NCBI RefSeq assembly: GCF_003330725.1
Contig: NZ_CP030840.1
Location: forward strand, 6,504,116 to 6,568,115
Reading direction: 5' to 3'
Origin: Acidisarcina polymorpha
Lineage (GTDB): Bacteria > Acidobacteriota > Terriglobia > Terriglobales > Acidobacteriaceae
Length of the DNA stretch: 64,000 bases
Shown here: positions 18,946 to 28,599 of the stretch, in pieces
Position numbering within the stretch: the stretch's first letter is position 1
Layout: every line of letters begins with the position of its first letter
Translations under genes and position numbers: made by a program
Notes under the pieces: model-generated
Seen by the model: the letters and a program-made list of their open reading frames with translations, nothing else
Told to the model about the DNA's origin: nothing
Database searches by the model: none

Positions 18946-21669
18946 ATGTCCACCATCATTGCGCCGCGCCGAACACCGCCCAGGAATCAAGCGGCGACGC
19001 TCGCCAAGCCAGGCATTCATGGCACTGAGCGGCTGAACTTTCAAATCGCGCCATCGCTCTTTGCTGCGGTCTGCTTCGCTATAGGGATCTTGCTCAGCCG
19101 GCTCACCTACCAGCCACCCCCGTTAGCATTGCTGACGATCATCTTGGCAGCGGCCGTCGCCAGGTTCTCGGCCCGCTTCGCTAATCGCCTGGCGCTTGCC
19201 CCGGCGTGCCTCGCCTGGTTGACTGCCGGCCTTTTCTGTGCGGAGATCCATCCTTACCCGCCGCCGCAAACAGCCCTACTCTCCTACGCATCCAGGAGTC
19301 CGCACCTGCTGCGAGGCGAGGTCATCCGCGCCGGGCCAGTCCGGACGACTGACTCTATCGCGCCCTTTGCCACGCACGCGGTTCGGGAGAAATCGCAGAC
19401 GCTCGACCTGAAACTGCATTCGATTGGAGAACCTTCCGGGGCGCCTCGCCCGGTCGCGGGAGGAATCAGGCTCACTCTATACTCCAACGGAGTCGAAGCA
19501 TTTTTGCCGCTCCAGTGCGGCGATATCGTAACTCCCCTCGCAGCCATCCATGCTCCGGAACGGTACAACGATCCGGGTGTTTGGGATTCGACCGCCTATC
19601 TCCTGCAACAAGGAATCGGCGCTACCGCAAGTGGCAAGGCTGCAGAGGCCAGGACCGTCGCCCGTGCCGGACATCCGTCGCTGACCTGCCGGCTCAAGGC
19701 GCTCCAGCAAGCCGCCAGCGAAAAGATCATGAGCTTTGCCGATCAAGATGCGGCTCCGGCAATGGGGCTCCCTCCGTTCTTCCGTCTCACCGCAGAAGAC
19801 GCCTCTATGCTTGCCGCCATGATCACTGGCGACCGCACCTGGCTCCAGCGCCGAACTCGCATCGGCTTTGAACGAACCGGTTCCTTCCACCTGCTGGTGG
19901 TTTCGGGCCTCCATCTGGCGATCTTCGCCGGAATCATCTTCTGGCTCGCCCAGCGCCTCAGTCTCCCGCGGGTGTGGAGTTCGCTGCTGACCGTTGCCGC
20001 AGCCCTCGCCTATGCCGTATTTACCGGCTTCGGCCAGCCCGTCCAGCGCTCCTTCTGGATGGTCACACTCTACCTGCTGGGTCGTCTTCTATGGAGACAA
20101 CGTAGCGCCCTCAACGCCATCGGATTTGCCGCAGTCTGCCTGCTCGCCGCGAATCCGCCCAGCCTCTTTGAGGCCGGCTTTCAGATGACGCTGCTCTCGG
20201 TTGTCGCAATCGCGGGAATCGCCGCTCCCCTCGCGGAGCGCGCCCTGGCTCCCTACCTGCGCGCGACGCAGCGCCTGTCGCTGGTGGCGATCGATCCGGC
20301 TCTGCCCCCTAAGATCGCGCAGTTCCGGGTCAGTCTTCGACTGCTGGCCGCACATCTCAAGCCACTGATCGGAAGCGGGCTGGCCTCGAGCCTGCCGGCA
20401 TTTCTCATCCGTACCCTGCTCCGTGTTGGGGAACTCCTGCTCGTCTCGATTGTCGTCGAAGTAGTCATGTCGCTTCCCATGGCGACCTATTTTCATCGGG
20501 TCACCATCCTCGCACTTCCAGTCAACTTCCTGATCGTGCCCTTTCTCGGATTGCTCTTGCCCTCGGCACTTCTGACCTTTGTCGCGCTGCTGGTTTCTAC
20601 CCGGTTCGCCGTGATACCCGCGGCGCTTACTGCGGCCTTGCTGCACACCGTGACGAAACTCATTCATGTCTTCTCGGCAATGCGCGGCAGCGACCTGCGC
20701 ATACCCGGACCCTCGACCGCGGCGATTGCCATCTTTGTGCTCCTGATTGCCGTCGTTGTCGTTGCCGCTCGACTACGCCGCCTGGCCGTTCCGATCTGCA
20801 TTGCAGCGATGACGCTGATGGCGGCCGCCGTGCTCTTTCCCCGCCCGGTCGAGCGCCATGCCGGGGTCCTTGAAGTCACCGCCATCGATGTCGGCCAGGG
20901 TGATTCCCTGCTCATCGTCACACCCGATGGCAAAACCTTGCTCGTCGATGCAGGAGGCTCTCCCTTTGGGCCGCCGCCCGGCGTGGCCAATTTTGATATC
21001 GGAGAAGAAGTTGTGTCCGCGTACTTATGGTCCCGTGGCATCCGCCGCCTCGACGCGGTCGCGCTCACGCATGCACATGCCGACCACATCGGCGGCATGC
21101 CTGCCGTGCTCGCCAACTTTCGCCCGCGGGAAATTTGGATCGGCAACAATCCCCACTCTGAGGCTTACGATTTGTTCCTCGCCCAAGGCGAGGCGGTGGG
21201 ATCGCTCGTGCGCCACCACACCGCAGGAGATCATTTCACCTTCGGCACGATGGATGTAACGACTCTAGCGCCTAATATCGACTACCATCCGGGACCAGCC
21301 CCTACCAACAACGACTCCCTTGTCCTGAGGATTCAGTATGGCCACACTTCAGCGTTGCTCGAGGGGGATGCCGAAGCCCCCAGCGAAGATCGAATGGTCC
21401 ACGAAGGAGGTCTCCGTTCCGACGTGCTCAAGGTTGGCCATCACGGGAGCCGGACCTCGACGACGCCGTCGTTTCTGGCTGCCGTCGACCCCGCTTATGC
21501 GGTGATCTCAGTGGGCAGCCGCAATCTCTACGGGCATCCTCGCCTCGAAACACTGAATGAACTGGAAGCAGGCCAAATTCACACTTACCGTACTGATGCG
21601 CTGGGACTGACGATGTTCTACCTTGACGGGAGTCGGGTCCTGCCGGCGCCGATGCCAGCTTCGCATTAA
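18946..21669 (+). CDS. comEC: ComEC/Rec2 family DNA-uptake channel protein
   Basis: This inner-membrane protein, thought to form the channel for single-stranded DNA during natural transformation, has 907 residues. It carries an N-terminal hydrophobic DUF4131-like part, the Competence domain with many helices (residues 320-620; e.g. GSFHLLVVSGLHLAIFAG), and a C-terminal metallo-beta-lactamase domain. That domain has IDVGQGDSLLI, LLVDAGG and the metal motif THAHADHIGG near residue 710. All three domains are complete, so DNA uptake is plausible for this organism. It starts about 27 bases after rlmD. Confidence 0.93.
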   Translation: MSTIIAPRRTPPRNQAATLAKPGIHGTERLNFQIAPSLFAAVCFAIGILLSRLTYQPPPLALLTIILAAAVARFSARFANRLALAPACLAWLTAGLFCAEIHPYPPPQTALLSYASRSPHLLRGEVIRAGPVRTTDSIAPFATHAVREKSQTLDLKLHSIGEPSGAPRPVAGGIRLTLYSNGVEAFLPLQCGDIVTPLAAIHAPERYNDPGVWDSTAYLLQQGIGATASGKAAEARTVARAGHPSLTCRLKALQQAASEKIMSFADQDAAPAMGLPPFFRLTAEDASMLAAMITGDRTWLQRRTRIGFERTGSFHLLVVSGLHLAIFAGIIFWLAQRLSLPRVWSSLLTVAAALAYAVFTGFGQPVQRSFWMVTLYLLGRLLWRQRSALNAIGFAAVCLLAANPPSLFEAGFQMTLLSVVAIAGIAAPLAERALAPYLRATQRLSLVAIDPALPPKIAQFRVSLRLLAAHLKPLIGSGLASSLPAFLIRTLLRVGELLLVSIVVEVVMSLPMATYFHRVTILALPVNFLIVPFLGLLLPSALLTFVALLVSTRFAVIPAALTAALLHTVTKLIHVFSAMRGSDLRIPGPSTAAIAIFVLLIAVVVVAARLRRLAVPICIAAMTLMAAAVLFPRPVERHAGVLEVTAIDVGQGDSLLIVTPDGKTLLVDAGGSPFGPPPGVANFDIGEEVVSAYLWSRGIRRLDAVALTHAHADHIGGMPAVLANFRPREIWIGNNPHSEAYDLFLAQGEAVGSLVRHHTAGDHFTFGTMDVTTLAPNIDYHPGPAPTNNDSLVLRIQYGHTSALLEGDAEAPSEDRMVHEGGLRSDVLKVGHHGSRTSTTPSFLAAVDPAYAVISVGSRNLYGHPRLETLNELEAGQIHTYRTDALGLTMFYLDGSRVLPAPMPASH

Positions 21670-21828
21670 GAGTGCGGATCAAGACAGGTACCGTTGGGCA
21701 GGTATTTTGGAACATCTTTTTGTTCTCTCAGCGAGCTTTCCAGTATACGATTCGCTCAAAGCAGCCGATGATTCCCTCCTGGGGGCCATCTCCATCCGGG
21801 AACAAGGCCGCTCCGTGGAGGAAACTGG

Positions 21829-22140
21829 ATGGCATCAGAAAGCCACAATCCGAGTGCGAATGCAGAATCCCTGAACCCGAACGCCGCCAACCTGAATGCC
21901 TCGGGCCGCGAGGAAGAACTCGAGGAGCGACGGAAGATTCGCCGCCTTCAACTCATGATGGACATGGTCATGTCGGTGATCGGCCAGGACCCAAACCTGA
22001 CCATCGACGAAGCCGCTGAGATGGTTGCGGACAGCCAACGCGCCGCGCTCGCCATGTTTCCTGACAAGGAACTCGCCTTCAATATTCTCTACAAGCCTCG
22101 ATTGCAGCGCCTCATGCGCGAGCGCTACCGAATCCAATAA
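21829..22140 (+). CDS. Small helical protein of unknown function
   Basis: This 103-residue protein has a low-complexity Asn/Ser/Ala N-terminus and a charged helical remainder (EEELEERRKIRRLQ, then LTIDEAAEMVADSQRAAL). No family was recognised. A strong ribosome site GGAGG lies seven bases before ATG 21829. The acidic and basic patches suggest a soluble protein; no membrane segment or signal is seen. It ends 17 bases before the convergent DUF3108 gene. Confidence 0.75.
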   Translation: MASESHNPSANAESLNPNAANLNASGREEELEERRKIRRLQLMMDMVMSVIGQDPNLTIDEAAEMVADSQRAALAMFPDKELAFNILYKPRLQRLMRERYRIQ

Positions 22141-22157
22141 AGTCGCTTCCGCAAAAC

Positions 22158-22901
22158 CTATTTCTGGTCAATACTGGAGAGCCGCATCGTCAAGGTCCCC
22201 CAGAACAGTCGCGCGCGCATCTGCACCGGGATGTGCCGCGCATCATCCGTATACCAGATCCAGATCTCCCCTTTGTTCTTAACCACCCCGGAAGTAGCCA
22301 CTGGCTGCACCCGGATCGTCTGATATGTCCCGGAAGGAGTCTTCACCTCTTCGTGGGAGAGCGGCTTGATCGCGACGGACAGAGTATGCAGAGCGTCAGC
22401 TAACGGCATCTGGAAGCTCTGGCCCATTTGGATTGGCTGCGAGGCAGCATAGAAAATCGCCGAGAGAAGATCGGTCACGCAGCCTGGGATCGCCGCCTCT
22501 TCATGCTTGCTGATCCCCGAAACTAGATTCTTTTCAGTCTGCGTGGATTTATGCTGCCCATAATCGAATTTGAGATCAGTATTGACCTGCCGTCGGCCCT
22601 CGATGATCTGCTTGCTGAAGCCGTAAGAGCAGCCGGTCTTGAGGTCAAAGGTCGACTGATACTTGTCACTCACCCGGAAGAGCAAGTTCAGTGACTGAAT
22701 CGTCTCCCCTGACCCGGTGATCCGCATAGTAGAGCCTTGTTGCTCCAGGTGAATGCTCGCCGTGCCTGCGGGAAAGACCCGCCAGTCGACGGTATAGTTC
22801 AGCGTCTCTCTCGCCGGAAAGCTATAGCTCGATAGGGGAGGAGCCAGTGCCGGCAATGCGGTTTGTCCCTGAATTGCCTCGACCATCCAGCCGGCCGTCA
22901 C
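22158..22901 (-). CDS. DUF3108 domain-containing secreted protein
   Basis: This 247-residue protein has a hydrophobic N-terminal region with a short secretion-like segment. The DUF3108 pattern follows: ETLNYTVDWRVFPAGTA near residue 33, a middle stretch of beta strands, and GEIWIWYTDDARHIPVQM near the end. DUF3108 proteins are periplasmic or outer-membrane associated and of unknown function. It is upstream of no obvious partner; the next minus-strand gene starts about 140 bases away, so it may be the last gene of the envelope operon or stand alone. Confidence 0.85.
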   Translation of the reverse strand: MTAGWMVEAIQGQTALPALAPPLSSYSFPARETLNYTVDWRVFPAGTASIHLEQQGSTMRITGSGETIQSLNLLFRVSDKYQSTFDLKTGCSYGFSKQIIEGRRQVNTDLKFDYGQHKSTQTEKNLVSGISKHEEAAIPGCVTDLLSAIFYAASQPIQMGQSFQMPLADALHTLSVAIKPLSHEEVKTPSGTYQTIRVQPVATSGVVKNKGEIWIWYTDDARHIPVQMRARLFWGTLTMRLSSIDQK

Positions 22902-23043
22902 CAGGAGCAGTGTTGCGGGTTTAATGAAGTTTCGGTAGATCGCGAATTCTCCTCACTCGGGTCGTCCCGGACCATCTGTTCCTGCACGCTCGACCGCCTC
23001 TTGCACCCAATGCCCTGCGTAAATTCCCAGTGCCCTGCTTAAT

Positions 23044-23598
23044 CTAACGATGGAAGTAAATGCGGAACGCGAGCGCTGCATAAATGGCGACTGTGCCTAA
23101 TAGCGCATTGTACTCGCGGTGTTGCAGATACAGGTCACGAGAGAACCGGCCAGACTCGCCTGACGGCGCAGGCCCAGGTGTCACTCTCGGCAGCAACCGG
23201 GGGACTCGCCGCGCGTATTCCCTGAACTCGGGGAAATGGCTGGATAGGAATTCTTCCTCCGAGCGGATCGTCGGCGCATAGATGACAGCAAATAAGATAG
23301 CGAGAGCAAGGAAGATCCACACGCTGCGCGACGCGCCGGCAAATCCGAACGCGATCAGCATGGAACCCAGATAAAGCGGATTCCGCGTATAGGCGTACGG
23401 CCCGGAGACGGCAAGTTCGGCGTTCTTCTTTACGTACCCTGAGGCATACCCTCGCAGCCACACACCCGGAACCACCACCCACAAGCTCCACGTAAGCGAT
23501 AGCCAGGTTGGCCGCGCCAGCCAAAGGAACAGCGCGGCCACGACAAACCCCATCGGAACCCGAATGCGCCGCGCGATCCTGCCCCAATCACCTGCCAC
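23044..23598 (-). CDS. Isoprenylcysteine carboxyl methyltransferase-like membrane protein
   Basis: This is a 184-residue integral membrane protein of the ICMT/PEMT-like methyltransferase superfamily. It has four to five helices and the signature GPYAYTRNPLYLGSMLI followed later by SEEEFLSSHFPEFREYARRV, which forms the SAM-binding end. GTG 23598 is chosen because it overlaps the waaC stop by about 11 bases; an upstream ATG at 23649 would overlap by over 60. The substrate is unknown: lipid, quinone-like or thiol methylation are all possible. It is the last gene of the waaA-lpxK-waaC run. Confidence 0.85.
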   Translation of the reverse strand: MAGDWGRIARRIRVPMGFVVAALFLWLARPTWLSLTWSLWVVVPGVWLRGYASGYVKKNAELAVSGPYAYTRNPLYLGSMLIAFGFAGASRSVWIFLALAILFAVIYAPTIRSEEEFLSSHFPEFREYARRVPRLLPRVTPGPAPSGESGRFSRDLYLQHREYNALLGTVAIYAALAFRIYFHR

Positions 23599-24664
23599 GG
23601 CCGGCCCCCTGTTCCTTGAGCAACTCTGCGGCAGCCGCCACCACGTCATCCGGCATAATGGTCAGCAGTCCTGATTCCGGCTCGCTGCGGCGACTGTGAT
23701 CGCGCTTGCTTTCAGGATGACGCAGCACCTTGAACGAGCAGCCAAATGGTCCATTGCGCGCCGGATCGGTCGGACCGAAGATGCCGACAACCGGCTTCCC
23801 GAGGGCACACGCAAGATGCAAAGGACCCGTGTCCCCGGCGATCGTCAAGGACGCCTTGCGCGTCAGTTCGATCAACTCACCCATAGTCGGATTGATCGGT
23901 ACAGCCGCTCCGCCGCTGGCGGCTGCCAATTCTGCAGCCAATTCCACTTCTTCCGGCCCGGCATTGATCACGACGCCGAACCCCATGCGGGCAAGCTGTT
24001 TGGCCACTGATCCATATCTCTCCGCCGGCCAGCGTTTCGCCCCCCATCCTGCACCAGGATTCATGATCACGAACGGAGAGCTTACATGCCGGGCCAACAA
24101 ACGCGCGACCCAATCTTCGGCTGCCGTGTCCTGCGGCAAGAGTGGTGGAACTCCAGATAACTTTTCGCCTGCGATGGCCTCGAGCACTTCGGTCGCCTGT
24201 TCGATAACATGCCGCCCAGTCGTCGCAACTCGCTCGCGAAAGAATCGCCGCGCTGCGCGTTCCCGCGGCTGGTCCTCGCCGATCATACGATTCGCAGCCG
24301 CCCAGCGACCGATCACAGCGGAACGGACTGCGCCCTGCAAGTCGACACAAACATCGTAGTTTGCCTGGCGCAATTCCATTCGAACCCGCCGTATGTCGCG
24401 CAGCGTGGACGGAGAAAGTGGTCGCCTGCCCCAACTCTTCGCATCGACGAGATGAAGGCGATCGACCAGCGGCATAGCTCCATCTCGTATTGAACTCCCG
24501 GAGTCCGCCCGAAACAGCGCCTGCCATCGGGGCTCAACCGCCCAGCCCAAATACCACTCGGGATGAGCTTGCCGCAGCGCGGTCGCCGCCGGAAGAGCAT
24601 GAAGAATGTCGCCCATGGCTCCCAGCCGGACGATCAGGACACGAAGCTTGCGTTCAGCGCACAA
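23588..24664 (-). CDS. waaC: Glycosyltransferase family 9 (LPS heptosyltransferase I type)
   Basis: This 358-residue GT9 enzyme adds L-glycero-D-manno-heptose or a similar sugar to the Kdo region of lipid A. It starts RVLIVRLGAMGDILHALPA, the family N-terminus. It has PFVIMNPGAGWGAKRWP near residue 195 and the nucleotide-sugar site GDTGPLHLACALGKPVVGIFGPTDPARNGP near residue 285. Its position directly after lpxK and waaA supports a role in the inner core. Whether the donor is ADP-heptose cannot be settled from sequence. Confidence 0.88.
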   Translation of the reverse strand: MCAERKLRVLIVRLGAMGDILHALPAATALRQAHPEWYLGWAVEPRWQALFRADSGSSIRDGAMPLVDRLHLVDAKSWGRRPLSPSTLRDIRRVRMELRQANYDVCVDLQGAVRSAVIGRWAAANRMIGEDQPRERAARRFFRERVATTGRHVIEQATEVLEAIAGEKLSGVPPLLPQDTAAEDWVARLLARHVSSPFVIMNPGAGWGAKRWPAERYGSVAKQLARMGFGVVINAGPEEVELAAELAAASGGAAVPINPTMGELIELTRKASLTIAGDTGPLHLACALGKPVVGIFGPTDPARNGPFGCSFKVLRHPESKRDHSRRSEPESGLLTIMPDDVVAAAAELLKEQGAGRGR

Positions 24665-24668
24665 TCTT

Positions 24669-25790
24669 CTATTTTCTCATGCGACCCGCGCCGGACTCTG
24701 GCGGTAAGCGACTCTCTAGCGACAAGTCAATCGAGGCTGCCAGCTGCCGGGTAACCGCCGTCTCGTCCCTCAATTCCAACTTCAGCGCCGCAACGTGGAC
24801 CGGGGCGATCTCCTCGAGCACCGCCAGCATCGCTCGATTCAGCTTCACTGCATCTTTTTCAGTGATGACAAACGCCTCGGCGCGTACCTGTTTTGCTACT
24901 CTCGCAATCTCCGCCATGTCCTCACCCTGATAGTCATGATGGTCAGGAAAAGTGATGGTCAACTCGAGATTGACGTCTAGGGCGTTGAGGGAGGAGAAGA
25001 ATTCTTCTGGCCGTGCAATGCCGCAGAAAGCCACGACTCGTTGCAGAGACCCCGCCATGTTCTTGGGAAGCGCGAGCGACCTTTGCATCAACCACACCGG
25101 GGCGGCGATGCCAAGACGTCGAAGCTCGGCTTCGAAGGCTGCATCTTCCTCGCGCAGCACCACGAAATGCGCGCGTTGTAGAGCGCCCAGAGGCTCCCGC
25201 AGCCGTCCCGCGGGCAGCAGCCGTTCCGCAAAGTCACTCCGGTGCAGCACCACAATGTCGACATTGCGCGCCAGCTGACGATGCTGAAATCCGTCGTCTA
25301 AGAGATGAAGATGATCTCCTGCGACGAAGCGGACCGCCCCCTCTCGATCGCTATCGTTCTGCTCAAGATGCGGCCGCTTGTGGCGCTCACTCGACTGGTC
25401 CTCTCTCGCGGCATCAGATTCGGCAATTAATCCGGCCTCATACCGGCTTGCTCCCACAAACACCGGGCATCCGGTCCGGCGGGCAATGAGCAGCGGCTCG
25501 TCGCCGAACCGCCCCGCGTCTCCTGTTGGATCAACCTGTTGCGCCTTGCTCGACCTGCGTCCGTATCCGCGGGAAAGTACATCGACGACGACATGTTCGG
25601 CTGAAAGTAGCTCCGCCAGACGAATGGTGAGCGGCGTCTTTCCCGAGCCACCCACCGAGAGGTTGCCGACACTGATCACCGGCCATCGCAGCCGATGCGC
25701 TTTGAGCCATCGTCGCTGATAGGCCTCATTCTTGGCCGCAACGGCAGCCCCATAAACCGGTGCAAGCGGAGCCAACCAGCCAAGCTTCAA
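24669..25790 (-). CDS. lpxK: Tetraacyldisaccharide 4'-kinase
   Basis: This inner-membrane-associated kinase phosphorylates the lipid A precursor at the 4' position. The 373-residue protein shows the P-loop GNLSVGGSGKTPLT near residue 42, VLSRGYGR near residue 78 and LLDDGFQHRQLARN near residue 158. Between RYEAGLIAE and LLDDGFQH there is a charged insert of roughly 30 residues (rich in Asp, Glu, Arg and His) that I do not recall from other LpxK proteins. It starts 13 bases after waaA ends and ends 4 bases before waaC starts. Confidence 0.92.
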   Translation of the reverse strand: MKLGWLAPLAPVYGAAVAAKNEAYQRRWLKAHRLRWPVISVGNLSVGGSGKTPLTIRLAELLSAEHVVVDVLSRGYGRRSSKAQQVDPTGDAGRFGDEPLLIARRTGCPVFVGASRYEAGLIAESDAAREDQSSERHKRPHLEQNDSDREGAVRFVAGDHLHLLDDGFQHRQLARNVDIVVLHRSDFAERLLPAGRLREPLGALQRAHFVVLREEDAAFEAELRRLGIAAPVWLMQRSLALPKNMAGSLQRVVAFCGIARPEEFFSSLNALDVNLELTITFPDHHDYQGEDMAEIARVAKQVRAEAFVITEKDAVKLNRAMLAVLEEIAPVHVAALKLELRDETAVTRQLAASIDLSLESRLPPESGAGRMRK

Positions 25791-25803
25791 CTTTCGCCTT
25801 TCG

Positions 25804-27114
25804 TCATTTTCGCTCTCCTGTCATTTGCAGCACAGCCAGGAGCGCGCTCACGGCGCGGTCGGTTGCGCCCGCCTGCGCAGCAAAGACCTCGCCTCCCCGG
25901 GCGCCCATCGCCGTTAACGAAGCAGGATTTTCCAGGACATCCATAATGTACGCACTCACCGCCACGGGATTGACAATGCTGATTGCGTGTCGCGCTCGTA
26001 GCTTGTCGACGATCTCGCGAAAGTTCTCATAGTGCGGGCCCATCAGAATCGGCACGCCGAACTGCGCGGGTTCGAGCGGATTATGGCCTCCCGCTGGAAC
26101 CAGGCTTCCACCCACAAACGCCACCTTCGCCACGCCATACACAGAAGCCAGCTCTCCGATCGAATCCAGCAACAGAATAGAGCCCGGAGCCAATTCCTGG
26201 CTGCCGCGGGTCATCCACTGCGATCGCGATTCCCAGGATATCCCGCTCTGCTCCAACAACTCCGCGACCGCAGCAAAGCGCTCCGGATGACGAGGCGCGA
26301 GCAACATTCGCAGTTCCGGATGGCGGGCAATGAGGACCGGCCAGGCTTGTAGCAATAACTGCTCTTCCCCTTCAAGCGTGCTTCCACAGACGAACAATTC
26401 TGCGCCGGCCGGCAACGCCGCCCGAAGCGCAACCGCGACGGGCGCATCCGCGACCGCTCGAACGTCGTACTTCAAGTTGCCGCCATACCGAACACGCTCC
26501 GCCGGAGCTCCAATCCTTTGAAGCCGCAATACGTCCTCCTCACTCTGAGCGAGGACCAACGACAACTGGGCGAGAATTCGCCGCCAAAGTAATCGAAGTC
26601 GCAGATATTTAGGATAAGAGCGGTTAGAGATTCTCGCATTCACGACCGCTACCGGGATGTGGCTCCTACGGCATTCCCACAACATGCGCGGCCAAAACTC
26701 CGTCTCCGCGAGCACCAACAGCTGCGGCTTCAAAGCACGCAGGTACGGCCGCACCGCAAAGGCAAAATCCAGCGGATAGTAGAAAACGTCGCCGGTGCCA
26801 AATCGCTCCCGCGCCAGCGACTGCCCGGTCTTTGTGGTCGTCGACACTACGATCCGGTATCCGGCAGCGCGCCTTCGAAGCTCCCGAACCAGCCCACTCA
26901 CGGCGATGGCCTCGCCCACCGAGACCGCATGGATCCAGATGACAGGTCGCGTATCGCCGGCTGAAAGCAGCCTCGCCGGAACTCTGCCCAGCCGCTCGCG
27001 CAATCCATCGCGATATTTGTCTGTCGTGGCCAGCTTCCAAAGCCACCATGGTGCGCTGATCCCCAACACCACCAGCCACGCGAAGCTGTAAAGAACCATC
27101 AGCAGATGTTTCAC
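25804..27114 (-). CDS. waaA: 3-deoxy-D-manno-octulosonic acid (Kdo) transferase
   Basis: This membrane-anchored glycosyltransferase moves Kdo from CMP-Kdo to lipid A precursor. It is 436 residues long with an N-terminal anchor helix. Visible are WIHAVSVGEAIA near residue 60, PLDFAFAVRPYL, AETEFWP and NARISNRSYPKY. C-terminal motifs are FVGGSLVPAGGHNPLEPA and PILMGPHYENF. It heads the waaA-lpxK-waaC-methyltransferase operon and diverges from the secreted protein at 27192. Confidence 0.94.
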   Translation of the reverse strand: MKHLLMVLYSFAWLVVLGISAPWWLWKLATTDKYRDGLRERLGRVPARLLSAGDTRPVIWIHAVSVGEAIAVSGLVRELRRRAAGYRIVVSTTTKTGQSLARERFGTGDVFYYPLDFAFAVRPYLRALKPQLLVLAETEFWPRMLWECRRSHIPVAVVNARISNRSYPKYLRLRLLWRRILAQLSLVLAQSEEDVLRLQRIGAPAERVRYGGNLKYDVRAVADAPVAVALRAALPAGAELFVCGSTLEGEEQLLLQAWPVLIARHPELRMLLAPRHPERFAAVAELLEQSGISWESRSQWMTRGSQELAPGSILLLDSIGELASVYGVAKVAFVGGSLVPAGGHNPLEPAQFGVPILMGPHYENFREIVDKLRARHAISIVNPVAVSAYIMDVLENPASLTAMGARGGEVFAAQAGATDRAVSALLAVLQMTGERK

Positions 27115-27191
27115 TCCAAAAAAATCGTGCGCATATCTTGAAACAGGAACGCTCGCTCGCGAATCCCGCTTTGCGAAAGTCTTAATCGAAG

Positions 27192-27866
27192 ATGATAATC
27201 GTCCCCGTGACCCGTCGTTTTCTGAAGCTCTTTCTTGTTAGCAGCTTTTTTCTCCTCGGCCTCGAGCTCGCGACCGCCGAGCATGCTCCGCCGCCGGCTA
27301 CCGCCGCCTCAACCTACCCCGCCTTCGACGCGCACGCTGAGGAACACGTCACCATTGCCGCCGACCCGTACAACACGAAAGATAAGGCAAGTTGCTTCCG
27401 CCTCGACTACTTGAAACTTGGCTTTCTGCCGATCCGAATCATCGTCACTAACGACGGAGACAAGCCCATCAGCCTTGAGCAGGCGCGCATCAATTTCATC
27501 ACCGCCGATGGCGGCAAAATCGCTGCCGCAGAACCCGATGACGTGGAGCGCCGCGCAACCAATCTCAAGAATCCGTCGAACGGCGTCAGACTTCCGATTC
27601 CTGGACTGACCGGCAAACCCAAGTCCAAAGATCCCAAGATCGAGGCCGACTTCCATGAGTTCGAATACCAGGCTATCGTGGTCGAGCCCCACACCACGCG
27701 CGCCGGATTCCTCTTCTACGACATCGACGGGCTGAATAATCCGCTCAAAGGCGCCAAGCTCTATCTGCGACGCCTCCAGTCCGCGGACGGAAAGGACCTG
27801 TTCTACTTCGAAATCCCTTTCGACAAATATTTAGCAGGGTCTGCCGAAACCAAGAAGTCCAACTGA
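27192..27866 (+). CDS. Secreted protein of unknown function
   Basis: This 224-residue protein has a signal peptide (basic RRFLK then a hydrophobic run to about residue 28). The mature part is likely all-beta, with strands such as KLGFLPIRIIVTNDGDKPISLEQARI. That phrase suggests an immunoglobulin-like or DUF-type periplasmic fold concerned with interactions rather than catalysis. No catalytic motif is visible. I associate similar text with acidobacterial hypothetical proteins only. It is flanked by divergent waaA and convergent queE, so it is probably transcribed alone. Confidence 0.75.
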   Translation: MIIVPVTRRFLKLFLVSSFFLLGLELATAEHAPPPATAASTYPAFDAHAEEHVTIAADPYNTKDKASCFRLDYLKLGFLPIRIIVTNDGDKPISLEQARINFITADGGKIAAAEPDDVERRATNLKNPSNGVRLPIPGLTGKPKSKDPKIEADFHEFEYQAIVVEPHTTRAGFLFYDIDGLNNPLKGAKLYLRRLQSADGKDLFYFEIPFDKYLAGSAETKKSN

Positions 27867-27911
27867 GGGTGTCCTTCTAGACGCCTCTCTCTTTCGGACG
27901 CCTTTCCCTTT

Positions 27912-28592
27912 TCAAACGCCTTTTTTGGACGGCTCCCAGACGAATTTGTGGATTTGCAAACTGAGCCTGGCCTCAACTCCGTCCGCCATCATCCACTCCA
28001 CCAGGATTCGGGGATCAAGCAGGCAATTCTCTGCGGTCCGCACCGGCGACGGAGTTTTGGTGAAAGCAGGCGAGAACAACACCGAGCCGACTCTCTGCTC
28101 CAACTCCTGGGCCCGCACAAACTGCAGCGCGAATTCATAGTCGCTCCGGTCGCTGATGACGAACTTCACCTCGTCCCGGTTGGTCAGGGCGGAGAGGTTT
28201 TCCATGCGAAATGTCCCGCCCTCCCCCGATCCGGGGCACTTCACATCCACAATCTTGTGGACCTCTTCGGGTACACTCTGCAGCGGACGTTCCCCGCTGG
28301 TCTCGATCATCAGCTCATACCCTGCAGCCAGGAGCCGTTGCATGAGCGGAACCAGCTCCCGCTGTTGCAGCATCGGCTCCCCGCCGGTGAACTCCACCAG
28401 CCGTACCGGCGCCAGCTTCTCCACCTCTGCCACTACTTCATCCTCGGTGAGCTTATAACCGCCTTTAAAGGTGTATTCCGAATCGCACCATGAGCAGCGC
28501 AGATTGCAACCGGCCAGACGGACGAAGATGCACGGCCGTCCGGCGAAGCTGGACTCTCCTTGAACAGATTTATAGATTTCGATGAGATACAA
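27912..28592 (-). CDS. queE: 7-carboxy-7-deazaguanine synthase
   Basis: This radical-SAM enzyme converts 6-carboxytetrahydropterin to 7-carboxy-7-deazaguanine, the deazapurine step of queuosine synthesis. The 226-residue protein starts YLIEIYKSVQGESSFAGRP and has the cluster motif CNLRCSWC near residue 30 and VEFTGGEPMLQ near residue 68. It lies seven bases after queD on the same strand, making a two-gene queuosine unit. queC and queF are not in the window. Confidence 0.95.
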   Translation of the reverse strand: MYLIEIYKSVQGESSFAGRPCIFVRLAGCNLRCSWCDSEYTFKGGYKLTEDEVVAEVEKLAPVRLVEFTGGEPMLQQRELVPLMQRLLAAGYELMIETSGERPLQSVPEEVHKIVDVKCPGSGEGGTFRMENLSALTNRDEVKFVISDRSDYEFALQFVRAQELEQRVGSVLFSPAFTKTPSPVRTAENCLLDPRILVEWMMADGVEARLSLQIHKFVWEPSKKGV

Positions 28593-28599
28593 AGTGATC

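Noticed and set aside
23690-23740. Further copy of the interspersed repeat inside waaC
   Set aside because: CATCCTGAAAGC resembles it, but the translation (LRHPESKRDH) fits the normal GT9 sequence, so it is chance similarity.
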